From Muraenolepis orangiensis (lineage: Eukaryota > Chordata > Actinopteri > Gadiformes > Muraenolepididae), in contig CM051002.1 in NCBI GenBank assembly GCA_027704905.1, forward strand, positions 3,631,086 to 3,695,085: DNA of 64,000 nt, given 5' to 3'. Within the stretch, counting starts at the first letter, position 1. Each line of letters begins with the position of its first letter. Under the pieces are notes generated by a model. That model had not been told where the DNA came from. It saw only the letters and a list, made by a program, of their open reading frames with translations, and searched no databases. This document shows, in pieces, positions 46,852 through 59,240 of the stretch. The position numbers and the translations under genes were made by a program.

Positions 46852-48309
46852 GCGCACACTCTCTCTCTTTTTCAGACACCTATACACATGCACACATTTA
46901 GTCTATATAGTCAATATTGGTAATCTATATGTGGCACGGTAGCCAATAGACTCAGACTTGTAGTGGTTTCCTTCAGCCAGCCACCCTGGTCCAAACATCA
47001 GCTTTGGATGGCCTATAGGGCGACATTGACACTGGCCCACTGCTCCCCACTCCAACCTGCCACTCGAACTGGCACTGCATGAAAATAGCACAGAAATAGC
47101 ATACAGGAAATACATGTGCTCCTTTGTAATGTTTAGTTTATTGTTGTTGAAATGCATACAGTCCATTGTTTCCATTGTGAACCCACTTGTGATTCCACAT
47201 GTGGGTTGGGAACAATGTGTTCAAAATGGTTCTGTGCTCCGTGAAAGGCAGGGCTTCAGAGCCCAACAATGGAGTATTACCTTAGTACATACCTTACCTG
47301 ACCTTAGTTTGAGTCTTCAGCTGTTGTGGAGCAGGAGTTGAGAAAGAAAAATTGTTTTTCTTAATTTTGAGGATATCACATTCTCCATTCATGCTTTCAC
47401 CATCATTTGCTGTGATTTTCATGGAATTAACACAAACTGAATGTAATGTGGTCCCTTTATATATAAATGTATATAAGCATACATTTAACCATTCAGCAAG
47501 ATTAATTGACTTACTGTATTTACCTGTATATACTGTTGCCACTTCTGCAGGTAAAATTGACATTTATTTATTAATTATACTTTTTATTCCATTACCTTTC
47601 AAAAATGAATAATTTCTAAATTTCAAAGCTAATTATTATTAGTGCAACAATTTTTCTCAAGAACGCTTTAAATTACATTGTTATTAAGGTTAGTAAAGGG
47701 TAAAAATATGTTAGAACAAGGGACTTGTTGATTCTCTCTGAATCGTAATTTTAACAACGTCCTGGCTTTGTGATGTTGTGATGCTTTGGACAGAGCATGG
47801 TTTAAGTGTTATTTTCATCAGTTAAATGTCCATAAAAATTGAAATAATGTCCAACCATTGTTTCTATTCTCATAAATGAGTACCATTTATTTCATTCAGA
47901 GGACAATAATCAAGGAAATATAGATCCGGATTACAGGTGGTATTTGTGCTTTTGATTGACAAATAAATTGTAAGATGACAATGATTGTAAAAAAGAAATT
48001 ATTTTGGTCTATCTTGTTTGGAATGGTAGTTATAGTCTCTTGTGTTCTGTAAATTGTAAGTAATGGCAGAATCCAGTTCAACGTTGAGTCCAAAAGGGGG
48101 CAGAATAAACTTAAAAAACCTGTTTTCTTTTCTATTCATTCCTGAAAAGGAAAATAGTTTAGCTGTTTTTTGCTGTATTAGCATATTACATTTTTTTAGA
48201 CCAATTTCTTTTAAATACAAAAATCTGAAACGGAACATGCTAGCGCTTGCAGTTTTCGTCCTCTCTGGAGTGAATACAAGAAAGAAGCCATATTCACAAC
48301 TACTTTCCC

Positions 48310-48313
<4 letters not shown>
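45970..48313. other. Intron after the EC2 second-half exon; no gene recognised
   Basis: Contains a short (CA)n at 45990-46023 just inside the intron and (CT)n at 46810. The rest appears unique and A/T-rich. Confidence 0.55.
46810..46848. repeat. (CT)n array
   Basis: About 19 units. Confidence 0.94.
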
Positions 48314-48376
<63 letters not shown>

Positions 48377-48397
48377 TGTGTGTGTGTGTGTGTGTGT
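48314..48397. repeat. (AC)n directly joined to (GT)n
   Basis: Sixty bases of AC are followed without spacer by 24 bases of GT, giving a perfect loop-free palindrome at the junction. Confidence 0.96.
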
Positions 48398-48917
48398 TGA
48401 GGGGCACAGTGCATCAGTGCTACCACCCCATAGTTCCACAAACGCTCATGTTGTCTACGTATTGACAAATCTAAAATGCAGTGGCATTGCAGATTCTGGC
48501 AGAGGAAGCTTATTTACTGACATGATGATGATGAACTGCCTCAAGTGAACAATATACAGTCAGTTGACCTTGTGTTTTACTCACGTATAAATTAACATAA
48601 TAATTGCTATTGTGTAACTTGTCTCTCTCAGGGTTTACGCCGTGTTTTGAACATGCCGTGAATTGCCTATTTTCCTTTAATCCTCTAATCATATCCATCT
48701 CATGTTTTCATTGCAATTGTTTGTGTGTGCCTAGCCGAAGCTTTGATTCTTCAACAGATGGAGATGCTTGTCTGATATGTTCAGCTTTGTAAAAGCACCA
48801 CAGGAGACACTAAATGGATTTGCATAGTATTTTTAAGTTAAATCCCCTGACCTAAAAAACCCAGTAATTTTCCAAACTCTTCTATAGATCTGAATGACCT
48901 CCTCCTCCAGGCATTGT

Positions 48918-48965
48918 AGTTGTTGTGGTTGTTGTTGTTGTTGTTGTAGTTGTTGTTGTTGTTGT
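48918..48965. repeat. (GTT)n array
   Basis: About 15 units with GTA variants. Confidence 0.9.
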
Positions 48966-49064
48966 GCAGTGGCATGTCAGTACCGCTGTGCAGAGGGTCA
49001 ACAGGTGTGTTGTGTTGTATGCTATTCTGTGTTCAGCAGGAGGCTTACTTTGCCCTGATTAGGT

Positions 49065-49113
49065 GTAATTTAGTCCATGTACCATCTGACAGATGGTACA
49101 TGGACTAAATTAC
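49065..49113. repeat. Perfect 24-bp-arm palindrome with a 1-base centre
   Basis: Arms 49065-49088 and 49090-49113 are exact reverse complements (gtaatttagtccatgtacca ... ). Confidence 0.95.
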
Positions 49114-49220
49114 TAGTACTGTTTAAAGTGCAAATTAACCCAAATTTGAACAGAAGAATTTCCGCCCAGGAGTTTAAAAATTCAAAAAATGTACACAATT
49201 TCTAGAGAATTTTCCCTTAT

Positions 49221-49441
49221 TGACAACTGAGTGTGAGTGTGTGTCTGTGGTTGGTGGCTGGTTTATCAGCCTCACTTGGCCTGAATTGGACTGATTGGCT
49301 GGTGAGGCTGCACACCTGTGGGTCATTGTTATTCATAAAACGCTGCAATAAACCAGATTCCTCATCAACCTGTGTCCTTGTCTTCGGGAGGAGCCCTCAA
49401 GTAGCCATGTTAATGACTTGTGGCAGCTTCGTCTGCTACAC
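49221..49441 (+). mobile_element. LTR of a degraded LTR retrotransposon, forward copy
   Basis: Begins TGACAACTGAGTG and ends GTCTGCTACA, with a polyadenylation signal (ctgcaATAAAccag) near 49347. It is followed after two bases by a tRNA-Lys-like primer binding site. An inverted, diverged copy is at 49701-49999. Confidence 0.65.
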
Positions 49442-49700
49442 GTAGTGCCTGAACAGGGACCTGAAGACACCATGGAACACAAGGGAGAGTCTCCTCTCTG
49501 ACAAGTGCTTCAGGAGCGGTAGAACCAGCTCCAGTGTCAGCAGGCACAAGCGCCGGCGGCGATGGCTACCCGAGCGTCGTAGGAACAGAGGGCCCTCCAG
49601 GATCTCCTCTGCCGAGGGGTGGCTTTCGCCCCCCAGGTGGACAAGGACCCAGACGACAGGGAGCAGACAATCCAGGTCGCCCTGCCCAAGATGAGGCCAG
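49442..49700 (+). mobile_element. Primer binding site and start of the internal region of the LTR element
   Basis: TAGTGCCTGAACAGGGAC at 49442-49459 resembles the tRNA-Lys complement used for priming by many LTR elements. It is followed by about 240 bp that may be the degraded start of gag, with stops in all frames. It ends abruptly at the inverted LTR. Confidence 0.5.
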
Positions 49701-49999
49701 GACGCTGCCACGAGCCATTAACATTGCGACTTAAGGGATCCTCCTGAAGACAAGGACACAGGTTGAAAAGAAAGCTGGTTCATTGCAGCATTTTGAATGA
49801 TGTTGGACAAAGCAGATGTAACGTAATAGAGCTCTCTCCTCAAATGTGTGTGTGGTGGTGGCTGTTTTAACCTGTGCATCTTGATTAACAATGACAACAG
49901 GTGTGCAGCCTCACCAGCCAATCAGTCCAATTCAGGCTAGATGAGGCTACTTAAATTAGCCACCAACCACATACACACACTCCACTCTAATGTCTAACA
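49701..49999 (-). mobile_element. LTR of the same element, inverted copy
   Basis: Read on the - strand it starts TGTTAGACATTAGAG, shares ggttggtggct, ggactgattggctggtgagg and acctgtgtccttgtcttc with the forward LTR, and has about 90 bp more in the middle. Two LTRs in opposite orientation is not the product of one simple insertion. Confidence 0.65.
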
Positions 50000-50166
50000 A
50001 CTTTAGACAATTTTGTCGAAAATTACACGGAAATGTTCACCATCACATATTTCAATTGAAAAAAGTGATTTTTCGGCGATGTACTCCTGTTACCCTTTAA
50101 TGATTCTCTGCTTCCACTTATTCCATCCCATCCCTTCCCTCTGTGATCGGCCCGTGGAACCACCAG

Positions 50167-50354
50167 AGATGTACCAGTTCACAGTGTCGGAGGGGGCCGC
50201 GGTAGGCACCTCGGTGGGCCGTGTTATAGCCACAGACGCCGACATGGGGGAGAACACGGACATGGGTTACATGATCAGCGACCAAGAGGGGGGGCAGCTC
50301 TTTAAAGTCACCACCGATGTGGACACCCAGGAAGCTGTCATCTGCATCAAGAAG
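50167..50354 (+). CDS. cdh22: Type II cadherin exon, first part of EC3
   Basis: I placed the start at 50167, after aaccaccag, because this gives 188 bp (the usual size for this exon) and completes the split codon as Lys (FTQ-K-MYQFTVSEGA). The exon ends in phase 0 after ATCAAGAAG, before gtacaa. EC3 features visible are the calcium-binding DADMGEN and the strand FKVTTDVDTQEAVICIKK. The open frame extends upstream of 50167, but those residues fit no cadherin and the reading-frame join requires the later start. Confidence 0.93.
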
Positions 50355-50546
50355 GTACAAGAATGCCAATCCTCGCTCTGGGATGGATGATCAGTTACTA
50401 AATATATCCGTCAGCATGTATCAGGGCCTCCCTTTTGGCCAAAAATTGGCTAGAAAGCGTCCATTGAAAGGTCTCGGTGCAACCTAGTTTCCCTTTGAAC
50501 TTCCCCATTTCAGGGGTATTTATCAATATCCGACCACTTTTTTATA

Positions 50547-50806
50547 TTTCAGTCCCCAAAAGTACAGAGGGAGAACTGGTACATGGATGAAGGTGTCAGT
50601 TTGCCTCCAGGCCACTGCCGAGGTGCCCTTAAGCAAGGCACCAGACACCTACAATGCTCCCTGTGCGTTGATATATACAATATCGGCCCACTGCTCCTAA
50701 TACTGGTGGGTGGGTTAAATGCAGAGAATGTCACTGTGTGTGTGCTTTTCTGTGTACATGTGTGTGACCAATAAAAAGGATTCAAAATCCTCCAGATTTT
50801 AGTCCA
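50547..50806 (+). mobile_element. tRNA-derived SINE, family A, 5' truncated
   Basis: Starts after the box B region (cagtccccaaaagtac). It continues ggtgtcagtttgcctcc, gcaaggcaccagacacctac and the tail ATAAAAAGGATTCAAAATCC. It fills more than half of the 490-bp intron between the two EC3 exons and ends about 40 bp before the acceptor. Confidence 0.75.
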
Positions 50807-50844
50807 TTAATCTGTCTAATCTATGATTTCAAAACATCCACCAG

Positions 50845-51101
50845 CCGCTGGACTTCGAGAGCAAGCGGAGCCACAACGTGGTGGTGGAGGCGGTCAACAA
50901 GCACGTTGACCCCCGCTTCGCCGACCTGGGCTCCTTCCGCGACCAGACCATCGTGCGCGTCAGCGTGTCCGACGTGGACGAACCGCCCGTCTTCCTGCCT
51001 GCCGACGGTGCCACGCTGGAGGTCCAGGAGGACGCCAAGCTGGGGGCGCTGGTGGGCATGGTCACGGCCAAGGACCCCGATGTGGAAAACGCACCAGTCA
51101 G
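50845..51101 (+). CDS. cdh22: Type II cadherin exon, end of EC3 and start of EC4
   Basis: The exon follows the acceptor atccaccag and begins in phase 0 (PLDFESKRSHNVVVEAVNK). It ends two bases into an Arg codon before gtatat. It carries HVDPRFADLGSFRDQ, typical of type II EC3, the EC3-EC4 linker DVDEPP and the EC4 calcium motif DPDVENAPVR. At 257 bp it is one codon longer than the 254 bp I recall for this exon; the extra residue probably lies in the loop LPADGATLEV. The preceding intron is only 490 bp and more than half of it is a SINE fragment. The GC-rich codons contrast with the AT-rich introns, as expected for a constrained exon. Confidence 0.94.
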
Positions 51102-52692
51102 GTATATTGAAAAAATAATAATACAAAAATATTAATCGGAAGCCTGAAAAAATAAGCAGCTGCTGGAATTAAAAGGATTTATAGGAAAGGTTTGTGCTGG
51201 CCGGCAGTTAAAGGTTTGCACTGGCTGCTGGTGGGAATGATATTGGAGGTGGTGGTGCTGAGCGCCCCCTTCCCCTGCTGGTCCTGTTTAGCATCAGAGA
51301 GAAGGCTTGTGTTTGTGTTCCTTCTCAAGCGATTTTTTTTTTTTCCCCTTCATGGCCTCTGACTGGGTTTGTGGAGGGAGGGGGGGGAGCCCAGCGTTGG
51401 ATGTCGTTGTGTACTGTGGCCCTGTGAAGCCCTTTGAGACTGTAACTGCGAAACCTGCACTGTGGACGTCTGAAGACTACAGCGGGCAGCTGTAGAAAAT
51501 AAGGAGTATCTCGAGGTCAAGAGACATCTTTCCGGACTTCTTGCAACTTCAAGATATTAGTTAGTACCTCAAAACTAAGTTGAGTTGATGGGTTACCCTA
51601 CAATACACAGATACAAAATGTCCAACCAGCAAAAGAGAGAGATACAACATACAAACAACTGCATCAAAAGCTTTTTTCTAAATGATCAAAAGCTTTCTAC
51701 CTATTACTTATCAGTCCCATAAAAAGGTGGGCTGAATATGTATTCCATTAAGCCTTATACATAAGCATGAATCACTATGACTCTGATTGTATTCAATTAT
51801 ATGTATTTTGTATCAGCACTAATGTACGGAAACTCTGAAAGGCAAAATGATGAAAAGATTTCATAAAAAAATAATTCTAACAACTTTTTAAGTAATTTTC
51901 AAGTAATTTGAATGACTTTTCACAAAAACCATTAATGGGGAAATTCATCATAGTAAAACAGAACAATTATGTACGTGACTGAAGTGGGTCTCCTTTAGGG
52001 CTATTAGGGTTCTCTGATGTTCAAGAGAACATACGGAAGACACGGTGAAAACCTCTTAGAAATCACATGGTCTGGATAAACCATTATTCCCTATAGTCAT
52101 AGAGAGGCCTGTGGGTGTTGGTGGTCAGTTGAGGCTCACAGGCAGGAGCATTATTTCCATCCATGCTGAGAGAAGCACACTGTGAATGGGGATAACGCAT
52201 TCAGTTGTACTTGTTACACAAAACATCTTAAAACATATTGAGTAGTGAATCTTGGAACTGCAGTGATTTAGCTATATTTGCTTGCAAAACAAAATCCTTG
52301 AAATTGGGCAGGTTTCATTCACAATTGTCTTGTTCTTAACATGTGACATTGGACAATAGTTCTATTGATATTCAACCCATTTTTTAGCTAATATCAAGGA
52401 CGTTGTGTGACACTCAGGAATGTGTACTCTTTGAAACATGACCAATCAGAAATAAATTGTCTCTCAATGAGCAATTGAGATAAGGAAGCAAAAACGGGCA
52501 AATAATAAATGTCAAACTGAATATGTGTATGAACAACATTGTTTTGAAGTAGGTCAGATATTGGATATTATAACAGATATTCACTCTCTGAATTTCAGCG
52601 TTCTGATGCCGGGAAGTAAAGTCACGATCACCGGTATGAGTGTGTCTAGGTGTATGTCTAGGTGTATACCTGCCAGGGAGACGGTATGAGTA
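51102..52692. other. Intron before the EC4 exon; no gene recognised
   Basis: Mostly A/T-rich unique-looking sequence; no further cadherin exon. Confidence 0.55.
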
Positions 52693-52746
52693 TTTTAATT
52701 GCATCGGCCAATTATTTAATCAATTAATTGGTCGATGCAATTAAAA
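52693..52746. repeat. Inverted repeat, 22-bp arms with a 10-bp loop
   Basis: ttttaattgcatcggccaat and its complement, with one mismatch (C versus T). Confidence 0.85.
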
Positions 52747-52887
52747 AGTGTGTGTAGATGGGTTTTTTTTCCTCACAAGGGCCTACTTAAGGGCCCCAAA
52801 ATATTCCAACTTTGTTTGTTTTTAATTGTAATTTATATATTTTATATTAAACAATTATATTTATTAATAAATATTAATAAGAACATC

Positions 52888-54597
<1,710 letters not shown>

Positions 54598-54992
54598 GAT
54601 AGGAGTGCTGCCACTATCATAATATTGTCATCCTTATTTCATATTTGACACTATCATACACTATCATATTTTTTGCTGGACGTTACTCATTACAGTTGTT
54701 GCACTGTTTTGATGCTGGCACTTTAAAATGCTTTTTAAATGCAATTTACACAATTCAACACATGTATATATCATCCTTCATGAGTCACTTTATTTCTATT
54801 TGTTATTGTGTACAGTATTGTTATAGTATAGTGTTGTACAGTGTATGCATAGTTCATAGTATAGTATATTTTGTTCAATTGTTGTAAATTCATACTGTGG
54901 GAGGGAATGGGAAGTAAGCATTCCATTGCACTTGTTACAAATGGCAAATAAAAACATTTTGAATCTTGAATCTTGAACGTCACTGCCTGTAT
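54598..54992 (+). mobile_element. LINE 3'-end fragment in sense orientation
   Basis: Reads ggagtgctgccactatcata, ttttgctggac, tggcactttaaaatgc, gggagggaatgggaagtaag, ttacaaatggcaaataaaaa and a (GAATCTT)n tail. It ends about 120 bp before the EC4 exon acceptor. Confidence 0.75.
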
Positions 54993-55112
54993 ACATTTGT
55001 GTTCTATTTCACCCTACCATCTCTCTTTCTCTCTGATTGAATAGGTGTTTATTGGAACACAGCGAGTACATAAGAATGAAAGAAACCATTTGTAATTTTT
55101 CTTAATTCCCAG

Positions 55113-55249
55113 GTTTTCCATTGATCGGAGCACGGATCAGGAGTCCATCTTCCATATTGATCCAGTGTCTGGTGCTATCACGCTGGGGGAGATTCTGGAC
55201 AGAGAGACCGCGGGCTGGCATAACATCAGCGTGACCGCAGTGGAAGCAG
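55113..55249 (+). CDS. cdh22: Type II cadherin exon, middle of EC4
   Basis: The 137-bp exon follows cttaattcccag, completes the Arg codon left by the previous exon (R-FSIDRSTDQESIF) and ends one base into a Gly codon before gtacgt. It contains HIDPVSGAITL, LDRETAGWHN and ISVTAVEAG, the standard EC4 core with its calcium-binding LDRET. Length and phase match the family pattern. No later exon of this gene was recognised before the right end of the window, so the remainder of EC4, EC5, the transmembrane segment and the catenin-binding tail must lie beyond 64000. Confidence 0.94.
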
Positions 55250-55884
55250 GTACGTTGTTGTACTCTGCTCTACTGTGGATGATTCTGTTTCTGTCCGATC
55301 ACGTCATGTGACCGCGACCACGTCCGTCCACTGTGTGTGTTGTGTGTGTGTGTGTGTGGGTGTTAAGACTCTCATTGGGACCTGTTGACTGACCCCATGT
55401 GTCCTTGAACAGTAGCCAGAGCCTCTGTTCAAACTGAAATTATGAGTCAAAATCATTTTAACCAAACCACCCACGGCTCAACTAAATTTGTATTTTTTTT
55501 TTCACTCTGAATAAATGTGGGTCTTTGGAGAAAAAGGTGGGAAAAGAGCATTTTTGCATAGAGCATGTAGAAAGACCAATGTGTTTCAGAAAAGTCGAAA
55601 GGCCTATCTTTCCCTCACACACACATCCAACATTAGCCTCATGATGAACAAAAACAAGCTACAGCTTTCCTTATTCTCATTTAAATCAAATCATGACATT
55701 AAACATGTTTCTGCAGCTGAAATATGATTATTAAAATTATAAATAGAAATAGAAATATACACAGAATATGTATTTAATGTAACGAGTGGATCCCGGTCAC
55801 CGGCGTGGCGAGTCCTCCATGATAACAGCTCGGACGGGAATGTAGACTGCTCTCATTATAAGGCATGGGTTCTGAGGCGGGAGG

Positions 55885-55937
<53 letters not shown>

Positions 55938-56043
55938 GGGGGGGGGAATGTTTACTTCTTTGTGTGCACGGCTATGCATTAGCATTTGTTGGTGTTGTGT
56001 TGTTGTGATGACACGTCTGTGGTCTCTGGTCTTATAGCTTGAC

Positions 56044-56104
<61 letters not shown>

Positions 56105-57117
56105 AGTTGAGTATGAAGCTGGGGTAATACACTACCCTATTTTATCTCGGCCTGTGACGGTAAAAGAAAGTGAATGTAATAAGTTGGAGGAGCGGGGAAG
56201 TTATAACTATACTAATGGTAGTAAACTTTAGGAGATGGAGTAGAACGCTATTCCAAAGTTCCTTTTCCTGATGGCATTGAAATCAGGATTTAATTGAAAA
56301 ATTGTTTTTTGCGACTTTATACAAACCGATACCATGTGGAGTCCAATAACCAGCACGACTTTGATTCACTGAAAAACTATTTTTCATAAACACATGCAGC
56401 TTTGGTAAATATACAGATGGGCTTTACATTCACATTCACTGCAGATTCTCAAGACAAATTGCACGCTTTTGTAGTCTCTCTCTCTCCTCTCTGTCTCTGT
56501 GCTTGGGTGTGCGTTTCAATGTTAATTGCCCAGACGAACTCTTTCCAAACAGAAAATGTAAACACATGGAGGCTGGACTCGACAGATAAGGATTCCTGTA
56601 ATGGTGGCTTCGGAAAGAAAACCAGCCAGCAGAAATGAAGTCCACAGTCAACTCCACTGAAAATTGCAATCTAATTACGTGTGATGATGGATTGGCGGCT
56701 CCCACAAGGTTGTTATAAGCAGTGCAGAGAGATTGGGAAAGAGCATAAAGCAAAATAATGAGTGTCTATATATGTATATATATATAGTATATAAAGTGTA
56801 TATATTTAGCATCATCATCATCAAGGGCTGACTGGGATTTCAACACATCCACAAAGATGAAATGGGTTGCGCCATTGAAAGTCACAAAACGCCGCACAAG
56901 CGGGACCCGGGCAATTATTCCGGCAGTCCATTACGGACCTATGAACTGAAAAAAAAAGTAAGTTAAGTCCAGTGTGGGCCAGCAGGCTCCCTTGACGGTC
57001 ATCCTCTGGATCTGCAAACAGCCATGTGTGTAAAACACCCCGAGTGAACACATTCAGATGGATTTGACCAAAATAAACGGAAGTCTGCTTTCTGTTGGCG
57101 TGTGTCTTGTTCTAGAG

Positions 57118-57164
<47 letters not shown>

Positions 57165-57246
57165 CAATGACCCGGTGTGACTCCCCCACAGAACACCTCC
57201 ACACTCTGAAATCAAATCAATCACATCTCACTTTGAACCATCCAAA
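55250..57246. other. Intron after the EC4 exon; no gene recognised
   Basis: Holds the inverted (GT)n/(CA)n pair and a (TG)n plus G-run at 57119-57165. Confidence 0.5.
55888..56102. repeat. Inverted microsatellite pair: (GT)n at 55888-55935 and (CA)n at 56047-56102
   Basis: Two complementary arrays 110 bp apart, able to form a fold-back of about 48 bp. Confidence 0.93.
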
Positions 57247-57400
57247 CACTTCGAGATTCAAGATTTAAGATTCAAGATGTTAAATTGCCATGGGAAACAA
57301 GAACAATGAAATGCTTACGCCCCATGCCCTTCCGCAGTATGAATTTCTACAACAATACTATCCTAAACTATACAATCCTATACTATACTAAACAATAACT
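57247..57400 (-). mobile_element. LINE 3'-end fragment, short
   Basis: On the + strand it begins with an (AGATTCA)n tail followed by attgccatgggaaacaag, gaaatgcttacgcccc and cttccgcagtatgaatttct, matching the other 3' ends. Confidence 0.65.
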
Positions 57401-58329
57401 ACAGGCCTGCTCATTTGCACACGCTGTACGTGTTGTCGGGGGGGGGGGGTCACGCTGCTGTCTGACAGACGTCCTTCTCCATAGGACCCCGTCAGCCTGC
57501 GCTGGAGTGACATATCGTTCCCTCAGACTGATACCCACTATAATATCACCTTGCCGGGTTGGGGGTAGAGGTGGGAGGGGGGTGAGAGATGGGGGGGGGG
57601 GGGAGTTGGGGTGAGTGTTGGTGGGCGGTGGGAAATCCCCAGGGTAAATATTTTTACCCTGAGGGCAAAGATACTGAAATAGTGTGGAAGACTTTATATG
57701 TAATATGTATTTATATGTAACACAGCATGTGAAAAATATGAAAATGGGCCGTTTTGGGTGTTTTCCTAGTAGTAAGAAAAAATCTGGGAACTAAATCATT
57801 ACCAATAAATTTCTGTATTAAAATATTGAAATTCTACTCCCGCGGGAAACCTCTTAAAAAAACTGTTCAACGTAAGGGTACCTGTAAACGATTTTTGAAA
57901 CAAATAAAATGTTAATTTGGCATTAAGTAACTCGTGAGGGGTCAAACTAGGGGTTTTCCATGATTCTGAGTTGCTTGTACCAAAACCACTTGCTTGGTGG
58001 AGAAACGGCCAAGCCCACTTTACATAAATAATGTAAAGTAGCTTTATTAGTTTATTTCAATTACTTAATACTTCGAGCAAATACCGATCCACTATGTCAA
58101 ATGCTTTGCGGTGTCAATGTCTAGTGTTGGAACTGGCTCATAACCATGAACACCTAATGTCCATCCATAGTCACTGGGGTCCAGAGACATGCTCTGTAGA
58201 AGTATCTAAAAATGCAAGAAATAGTTTTTGAGAACAACATTTATTTTCAATAGAACAACCTTTATTTATTTAAGAATAACATTTTTTTACTTTTTTATAA
58301 AGTCTCAAGAATCCTAGAGTCCAAGACAG
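57401..58329. other. Intron after the EC4 exon, continued
   Basis: Contains G-runs at 57438-57449 and 57591-57603. No exon of the remaining cadherin repeats is recognisable. Confidence 0.5.
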
Positions 58330-59240
58330 TGCCAAAGTGGAGATGTGGGTCTTACATGGGGAGGTCAGCCGGCTTGTGCTCCAAGATGGCATCTTTAAGT
58401 GCGCAACACTCGCCAACTGGCACCTTGGTGCTGAAGAGTGCCAGGGTCAGCATCTCACCTGTTAGGTACCACAGAAGCAGCTCCAGTGCCTTTATGGCTG
58501 ATGCTGCAATGCCCTTGTCAAAATACTTGTACACATACAGGTGGTGGTAGTGTGTGAGGTCATTCCATTCTTATGTGGCACCAAGTCCCAGTTATCCCGG
58601 AGCCGAGTAAACAATGTAACCTCTGGCGAACTTCATGTCTCTAACTTGAGGTCAGTGAAAATGTGGCTGAGGAGCTGGTGTGGTACCCGGACCAGAGCAG
58701 TGGTCAACCCAGTGAGAGCTGGATGTCAATGCAGGCTGCCGTGAGATGGCCAGTGTTTGACACAGTGGTGTCAATGCCATGTTGAAAACCTAATCGGTGC
58801 AGCACCACCCTGCAGCAGCTTGCATGTCAGCTGGGCGATGATCATTCTGCATGGCTTGTCAGTTCCCTTCATATATGCTGGCACACCAAGCAGTTTGAGC
58901 CAGTTTGAGCCGCATCTCCAACCACCACTGTCAGACACTCCTCCAACTGGCGCACATTGGTAAGCATTGGCGTGGACTTGCTGTCCCAGTGCAGGGTGCA
59001 CATTGAATTTGGTGTCCACTGCTGGTGCTGTTCCTCTCTGATGGCCTCCAGCGTGTACAAGATACAAGATACAAGATTTAGATTTGCCATTTGTAACAAG
59101 TACATACTTATTCCCCATGTACTTGTTACAAATGGCAAATAAAAATCTTGTATCTTGTATCTTGTACACGCTGGAGGCCAGCAGTAAAGAACAGCACCAG
59201 CAGTGGACACCACATCCAATGGTGGAGCAGCGCTTCATCG
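58330..59240 (-). pseudogene. Remnant of a transposon-associated protein family
   Basis: On the - strand, degraded coding sequence reads REEQHQQW, then LHWDSKSTPMLTN, EECLTVVVGDA, LKLLGVPAY and MIIAQLTCKLLQ across shifted frames (about 59040-58770). After a large gap it reads YFDKGIAASAIKALELLLWY and LTGEMLTLALFSTKVPVGE (58534-58390). I recall these motifs from a multicopy family in fish and invertebrate genomes in which WDSK, LLGVPAY and LWYLTxEM are conserved. It is usually unnamed and associated with repeats. The middle of the protein is missing and a palindromic insertion lies at the 5' end, so it is dead. Confidence 0.45.
59002..59220. repeat. Inverted duplication with about 105-bp arms and a 10-bp loop
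   Basis: Left arm 59002-59105 and right arm 59116-59220 are reverse complements. The inner 63 bp has two mismatches; the outer 40 bp is more diverged. The inner part matches the 3' end of the LINE family at 54598-54992 (ttacaaatggcaaat..., (TATCTTG)n). The outer part is host-element sequence (gctggaggcc ... cagcaccagcagtggacacc). Confidence 0.88.

Noticed and set aside
49436..49711. 91-codon open frame on the - strand
   Set aside because: It lies antisense to the LTR element internal region and has no recognisable domain.
50118..50166. Upstream extension of the EC3 exon (frame open from 50013)
   Set aside because: The residues before 50167 are not cadherin-like, and only a start at 50167 gives the correct phase and the conserved 188-bp length.
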